Source: Candidatus Cloacimonetes bacterium HGW-Cloacimonetes-3 (GTDB lineage Bacteria > Cloacimonadota > Cloacimonadia > Cloacimonadales > Cloacimonadaceae). Taken from it: a stretch of 64,000 nt of DNA. The position numbers and the translations under genes are program-made. Where the stretch lies: positions 62,001 through 126,000 of the forward strand of contig PHBO01000009.1 of NCBI GenBank assembly GCA_002840645.1, written 5' to 3'. Below are positions 60,420 to 64,000 of the stretch, piece after piece. The notes beneath the pieces are model-generated. The model ran no database searches, had not been told where the DNA came from, and saw only the letters and a list, made by a program, of their open reading frames with translations. The first letter of the stretch is position 1. Each line of letters opens with the position of its first letter.

Positions 60420-61090
60420 TCAACTATCGTAAATATCTTAAAGCTCCGGTGGCAAGGCTAAAAAGCCAAAAGGGCTTCACTCTTATTGAACTGATAAGTG
60501 TGGGGATTATTTCTTCATTATTAATCGTTATCGCCGGTGTGGGATTAAGCGTATTTTTCTCTAAGTATCAAGAGATTAATGCTTTTGTGGAACTTCAAAA
60601 AGATGCGCTGGAGTGCTTGAACTACCTGAAAAACGGCTATAATGTAGGTTCAGGCGGATATATCCAGTTCAATGGAGTTGCCAGCGCAAAAGCCCTTGAG
60701 ATAACCGGCAGAACTGACGAAGCAGGTAAAGGCAACGGATTGAAGATAACTCCTCCATTTATGGAAGAATTTCCCAACGATTTTGTCCATTTCTACCTTC
60801 AGGATAAGATAATCCGGGTTAATTACATGTATAATGGTGTTCAGGTTAACACACCCTTATATTTGTTTCCTAAGCGGGCAGAAAGGAGCAGAGTTACTAT
60901 CGAGAGCTTCAAGGTTAGTGATGCCAATGCCTATAGTGCCTTGTTTGTTAACAAAATTGATGAGCCACTGTGTGCTGTGAATGTTGAGCTAAAAGCTAAA
61001 GTAGAAACTTCTAAGAACAAATTCCGCTATATCAATTTCAATACTGTGATGGCGATGAAAAACATGTCAAGACCATTGGGGGTTAAATGA
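60416..61090 (+). CDS. minor prepilin (PulJ/PilW-like)
   Basis: 224 residues from a TTG at 60416 that overlaps the upstream stop (TTGA), with AAGGTGA upstream. The 20-residue leader ends QKG before FTLIELISVGIISSLLIVIAGVG. The globular part (FVELQKDALECLNYLKNGYN; GNGLKITPPF) fits a GspJ/PilW-type minor pilin that begins by handling Leu/Asp-rich repeats. The stop overlaps the next start (ATGA). Confidence 0.85.
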   Translation: MINYRKYLKAPVARLKSQKGFTLIELISVGIISSLLIVIAGVGLSVFFSKYQEINAFVELQKDALECLNYLKNGYNVGSGGYIQFNGVASAKALEITGRTDEAGKGNGLKITPPFMEEFPNDFVHFYLQDKIIRVNYMYNGVQVNTPLYLFPKRAERSRVTIESFKVSDANAYSALFVNKIDEPLCAVNVELKAKVETSKNKFRYINFNTVMAMKNMSRPLGVK

Positions 61091-63039
61091 TTAGAATAGT
61101 CAAAAACCAAAGTGGTAACATTGCATTGGCTATGCTGATTGCTGTGATAGCTGTGATGAGCGGGCTTAGTATATCCAGTATGAGCCTGCGCGATACTATT
61201 GCAGCGCAAGCTGAGCTGGAAAGCATACAGAGCTTGCATCTTCTGAGAGCTGAAACATTACGGGGACAGTCTTATTTAGAGATTGCAGCAAAAACTGACC
61301 AATCACTTGGCGGTGGTTTACGCACACCTTTGCGAAACGTTCCGATATCTGGAAGCCACTATGCTAAAACATATACGATGCAATCTTCCATTTCACGCAA
61401 GGTGTCGGAAATAGAAGGATATCAGGTTGGTCAAGACACCGGTACAACCGGTGCAAGCGAGACCGAGTATGTTGTACGGTCACTTGTGGAAACAAAGACA
61501 GGGATAGGTCAGGTAGCTTATTTCAATAATAACAAGTCCATAGTTAGGAAGTATAGCGAACTGCAAGTGTTCCAAAGCACTGGGCCGATATTCATGTACT
61601 TCACCGATAACGAGTTGGATCCTCTTGGGGAGCCTGTAAGATTTGATGGTAAAGACTACTTTAATGGACCCGTACACAGCAATACAGATATTTGGATCAG
61701 GCAAACCACTGGAGACAACCAAGGATGGCCATTGTTCGAGTCTTTAGTAACTACCAGCGGTACGATAAAAGTGTACCCCGATGGTGGGGATGTATATCCT
61801 GAGGAACTTATTTTTCAGGGCGGCTTGATCGAAAATTATCAAACTTATGAATACCCAACCCAAATGACATCTGTCCGAAATAACGGAACAATAGTTGGTC
61901 CTCCCAGCTACGATCCCAATAATATTATCATGGTTGAAGTGAACAATTCCGCCTACAGCGGCATGTGGGGAAACGTGCAGACACCCAGGCGCGTTTTTGC
62001 GGATGTGTGGCCCAATTATCCATATGGTACGACTGCACCTCCCAGTTATCGCAATAATTTCACGGTAAAGGATACTATTTGGACACCGTTACCGGCAGGT
62101 ACAAGCGCTAACCGGTCAAATTTTGTGAATGCCAAACTCTGGATCCGAGGTCAGTTTGCAGGCTACCAAACTTGGGGTGCTGCCGATACTCTTTCCATCA
62201 TAGGAGATATCCTGATAGTTGGCACAACTCCTCCCGCGAGCCCTGTCACAAACAAATATTCAATGGTGGGCTTGATTTCAGAAAGATCTATTGTGCTAAA
62301 ATACGGCTTTTACAACCCTATAGACACGATTCGGGAACACACCAATATGGGTGCTGACGCTGATTATGCTGCTCCTGCAGGCGGGGGTGTCTGGATTTAT
62401 GCAGCCATGGCAGCCTTGGGTGTGGGAGGTGGCAACCCCTTTAATGATGGTGTTTTCACTTTCGAATACCAGCATCCGCATGGCTCTATTCCAGCAACGG
62501 TTATTAACGTACCATCTCCTACAGGTCCGATACCCACCCTGTTTGATTGGATAGATCTGCACCGCAATAAATGGCCACAAACCGCAAGTCAACCTTGGCC
62601 ATCGCTATTGGACTACCCTTGGTACAATCCCCTTTGGCCTGAAAACCGTCCATACTTAATGAGGGGTACGATTAATATCTGGGGTGGAGTGAACCAACGG
62701 CGAAGAGGTTTTGTGCGCAGAAATTATATCAATCAGCCGAACAACAATCCGCTATTCATATGGGATGTTCCAACAGATAAATGCGGGGGCACGAGCGCAC
62801 CGAATGCAACTACCGTACAGCTTTATCAAAACCCAAATGTTTTTGTTACACTTCAAGGAAGAAATTACCCGGGAGCGAACTCAAGTGCACAGGTTGGTTA
62901 TGCAAAGAATTACAACTATGATACACGCATGTACAAGAGAAAACCGCCGGATTGGCCAGAATTTAAAAAGCAGGGAGAGAAACTTCCCATGGAGCAAGGG
63001 AACTGGTTGCTTAAGAGACCCCCTCGTTCATTAGTATAG
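61087..63039 (+). CDS. pilus-associated exported protein with N-terminal anchor
   Basis: 650 residues. An N-terminal hydrophobic anchor (IALAMLIAVIAVMSGLSISS) like a PilX-type protein but without an FTLIE site, then a long exported part. The middle shows a DUF4900-like segment (FTDNELDPLGEPVRFDGKD, NGPVHSNTDIW) and the rest is rich in Pro, Trp, Tyr and Asn (WPNYPYGTTAPPSY; NWLLKRPPRS) with beta-strand character. A likely large pilus-tip or assembly protein. I cannot assign a family with certainty. Overlaps the upstream gene by four bases; pilM starts 33 bases after its stop. Confidence 0.75.
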   Translation: MIRIVKNQSGNIALAMLIAVIAVMSGLSISSMSLRDTIAAQAELESIQSLHLLRAETLRGQSYLEIAAKTDQSLGGGLRTPLRNVPISGSHYAKTYTMQSSISRKVSEIEGYQVGQDTGTTGASETEYVVRSLVETKTGIGQVAYFNNNKSIVRKYSELQVFQSTGPIFMYFTDNELDPLGEPVRFDGKDYFNGPVHSNTDIWIRQTTGDNQGWPLFESLVTTSGTIKVYPDGGDVYPEELIFQGGLIENYQTYEYPTQMTSVRNNGTIVGPPSYDPNNIIMVEVNNSAYSGMWGNVQTPRRVFADVWPNYPYGTTAPPSYRNNFTVKDTIWTPLPAGTSANRSNFVNAKLWIRGQFAGYQTWGAADTLSIIGDILIVGTTPPASPVTNKYSMVGLISERSIVLKYGFYNPIDTIREHTNMGADADYAAPAGGGVWIYAAMAALGVGGGNPFNDGVFTFEYQHPHGSIPATVINVPSPTGPIPTLFDWIDLHRNKWPQTASQPWPSLLDYPWYNPLWPENRPYLMRGTINIWGGVNQRRRGFVRRNYINQPNNNPLFIWDVPTDKCGGTSAPNATTVQLYQNPNVFVTLQGRNYPGANSSAQVGYAKNYNYDTRMYKRKPPDWPEFKKQGEKLPMEQGNWLLKRPPRSLV

Positions 63040-63072
63040 ATGTAATTAATACAAGAGATATAAAGAGGAAGA

Positions 63073-64000
63073 ATGAAGAAGAAAACCGTTCGATTCAAAG
63101 AAACTGTGGGTATTGATATTGGTAGTCACAGTGTTAAAATCGTTCATCTCAAGAAGCTGCACGAAGGCTTTAAGCTGCTGAATTATGAGATTCGCCCTAC
63201 AGTGCCTACCGGCATTGAGTATATACCCAGCGATCTTCGTCCGGAGCGATTTGCCCCAGTGATTATCGAAATGTTGAAGACCCTGAGGATAAACCCCAAG
63301 AGCATTAAACATTTGGTTACTTCCATCGGTGGAGACAATACCAGTATTAAGCAGATAAAAACCATATTTCTGCCTGAGGATGAGCTGGAATCCGCCCTCT
63401 TCTTTGAAGCTAAAAAACACATTCCGATTAGCGGCACTGATATGGTGCTGGATTATCAAGTTTTAAGCGTAGAAGAAAAAACGAATAACATGAATATCCT
63501 ATTAGCCGCAACTTCCAAAGATGTTCTGAACGAACACTCAAACATATTGGTTAGCGCTGGTCTTAATCCGAACTTAGTGGATATCGATTCCCTTGCAGTA
63601 GCAAATAGCTTCGCATTGAATGCTTTTGCTGAAGATGGTGTGTATGTGCTTCTAAATCTTGGTGCGCATCGCAGCAATATGGTTATTTGGGGTCCAGATT
63701 CCAAACTGTTTGCCCGCGACATACCTTATGGCGGCTATAACTTTACCAGGGATATCATGCGCAGACGCCAACTTGAATGGGAAGATGCAGAAAAGCACAA
63801 ACTGGAATATGGACTTTTGGACAATCCAGATGTGGCTAACGTGCAAACGATTTCTATGCTTGATATCTCTGAGAAATCTACAGAAGATTCCATTGTGGAT
63901 GAAGTCCGACGTTCTTTACGTTTTTATGTGAAAGAAGCAGGGAACAGCGATTTCCGCAAATTATACCTTATGGGTGGCACTGCCAAGCTGAAAGGTTTGC
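63073..64000 (+). CDS. pilM: type IV pilus assembly protein PilM, 3' end missing
   Basis: 309 codons are inside the window, and the gene runs off the right edge. MKKKTVRFKETVGIDIGSHSVKIVHL carries the actin-like phosphate loop (VGIDIGSHSVK), followed by GLNPNLVDIDSLAVANSF and GAHRSNMVIWG (second phosphate loop region), all typical of the actin-like PilM/FtsA fold. AGAGGAAG precedes the ATG. PilN, PilO, PilP and PilQ usually follow and are probably beyond the edge. Confidence 0.95.
   Translation, partial: MKKKTVRFKETVGIDIGSHSVKIVHLKKLHEGFKLLNYEIRPTVPTGIEYIPSDLRPERFAPVIIEMLKTLRINPKSIKHLVTSIGGDNTSIKQIKTIFLPEDELESALFFEAKKHIPISGTDMVLDYQVLSVEEKTNNMNILLAATSKDVLNEHSNILVSAGLNPNLVDIDSLAVANSFALNAFAEDGVYVLLNLGAHRSNMVIWGPDSKLFARDIPYGGYNFTRDIMRRRQLEWEDAEKHKLEYGLLDNPDVANVQTISMLDISEKSTEDSIVDEVRRSLRFYVKEAGNSDFRKLYLMGGTAKLKGL

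Noticed and set aside
1-64000. tRNA, rRNA, insertion sequence with transposase, prophage
   Set aside because: I looked for cloverleaf-like T-arm sequences, transposase or integrase signatures and phage structural genes and saw none. A tRNA search program would be the decisive test.

Overview
The window looks like chromosome of an anaerobic, fermenting, didermic bacterium. The best fit I can propose is the Cloacimonadota (WWE1, relatives of Candidatus Cloacimonas) or a close neighbour in the Fibrobacteres-Chlorobi-Bacteroidetes area. The reasons are: several large secreted proteins ending in a FlgD-like Ig module with a YPNPFNP-type motif (the C-terminal sorting module of type IX-like secretion); coenzyme-B12 lysine 5,6-aminomutase genes (kamD/kamE); a separate CoA-transferase pair; a NuoE/NuoF/NuoG-type flavin and iron-sulfur complex; and a complete Bat (aerotolerance) gene set. 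The taxonomic call is inference from gene content; no rRNA or tRNA gene was seen.

Layout. 1-1639 (minus): end of a lysine fermentation operon (kamD, start of kamE). 1888-10202 (minus): three secreted surface proteins (two LamG paralogues with almost identical 3' ends, and a 1189-residue repeat protein) and one small unknown gene. 10977-16545 (plus): a three-gene electron-transfer complex whose third subunit fuses NuoG-like, GltD-like and degenerate molybdopterin-oxidoreductase modules. 17281-26139 (plus): dapA, a presequence-protease-type M16 peptidase, rsgA, nadK, recN and two membrane proteins. 26335-31561: nth (minus), an HMCES/YedK-type DNA-protein crosslinker, a receiver/HD-GYP regulator, CoA-transferase A and B, and hflX (minus). 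31571-37457 (minus): a small exported protein, a 14-repeat double-propeller protein and another secreted repeat protein. 38125-39355 (plus): speD-speE for spermidine, preceded by a leader with competing base-pairings. 39356-41615: a disturbed stretch with dispersed hairpin repeats, one small gene and a chimeric gene remnant. 41616-45829 (plus): SIMPL-domain protein, VOC-nitroreductase fusion, D-2-hydroxyacid dehydrogenase, CNMP-histidine kinase, rpmB. 45980-53941 (plus): moxR-DUF58-batA-batB-batC-batD-batE. 54340-58179 (minus): AlbA/Schlafen-type regulator and an exported PpiC-type foldase. 58352-64000 (plus): type IV pilus genes (pilin, pilT, two minor prepilins, a 650-residue pilus-associated protein, pilM running off the window).

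How it fits together. The metabolic genes describe amino-acid fermentation with pyridine nucleotide and ferredoxin electron balancing; the surface proteins suggest attachment or polymer binding; the Bat operon and pilus genes serve the envelope. The parts of greatest interest are the NuoE/NuoF/NuoG-GltD complex (two separate flavin/nucleotide sites and no hydrogenase H-cluster), at least four families of intergenic dyad repeats shared between distant sites, the structured speD leader, and the homogenised C-terminal modules of the LamG paralogues.
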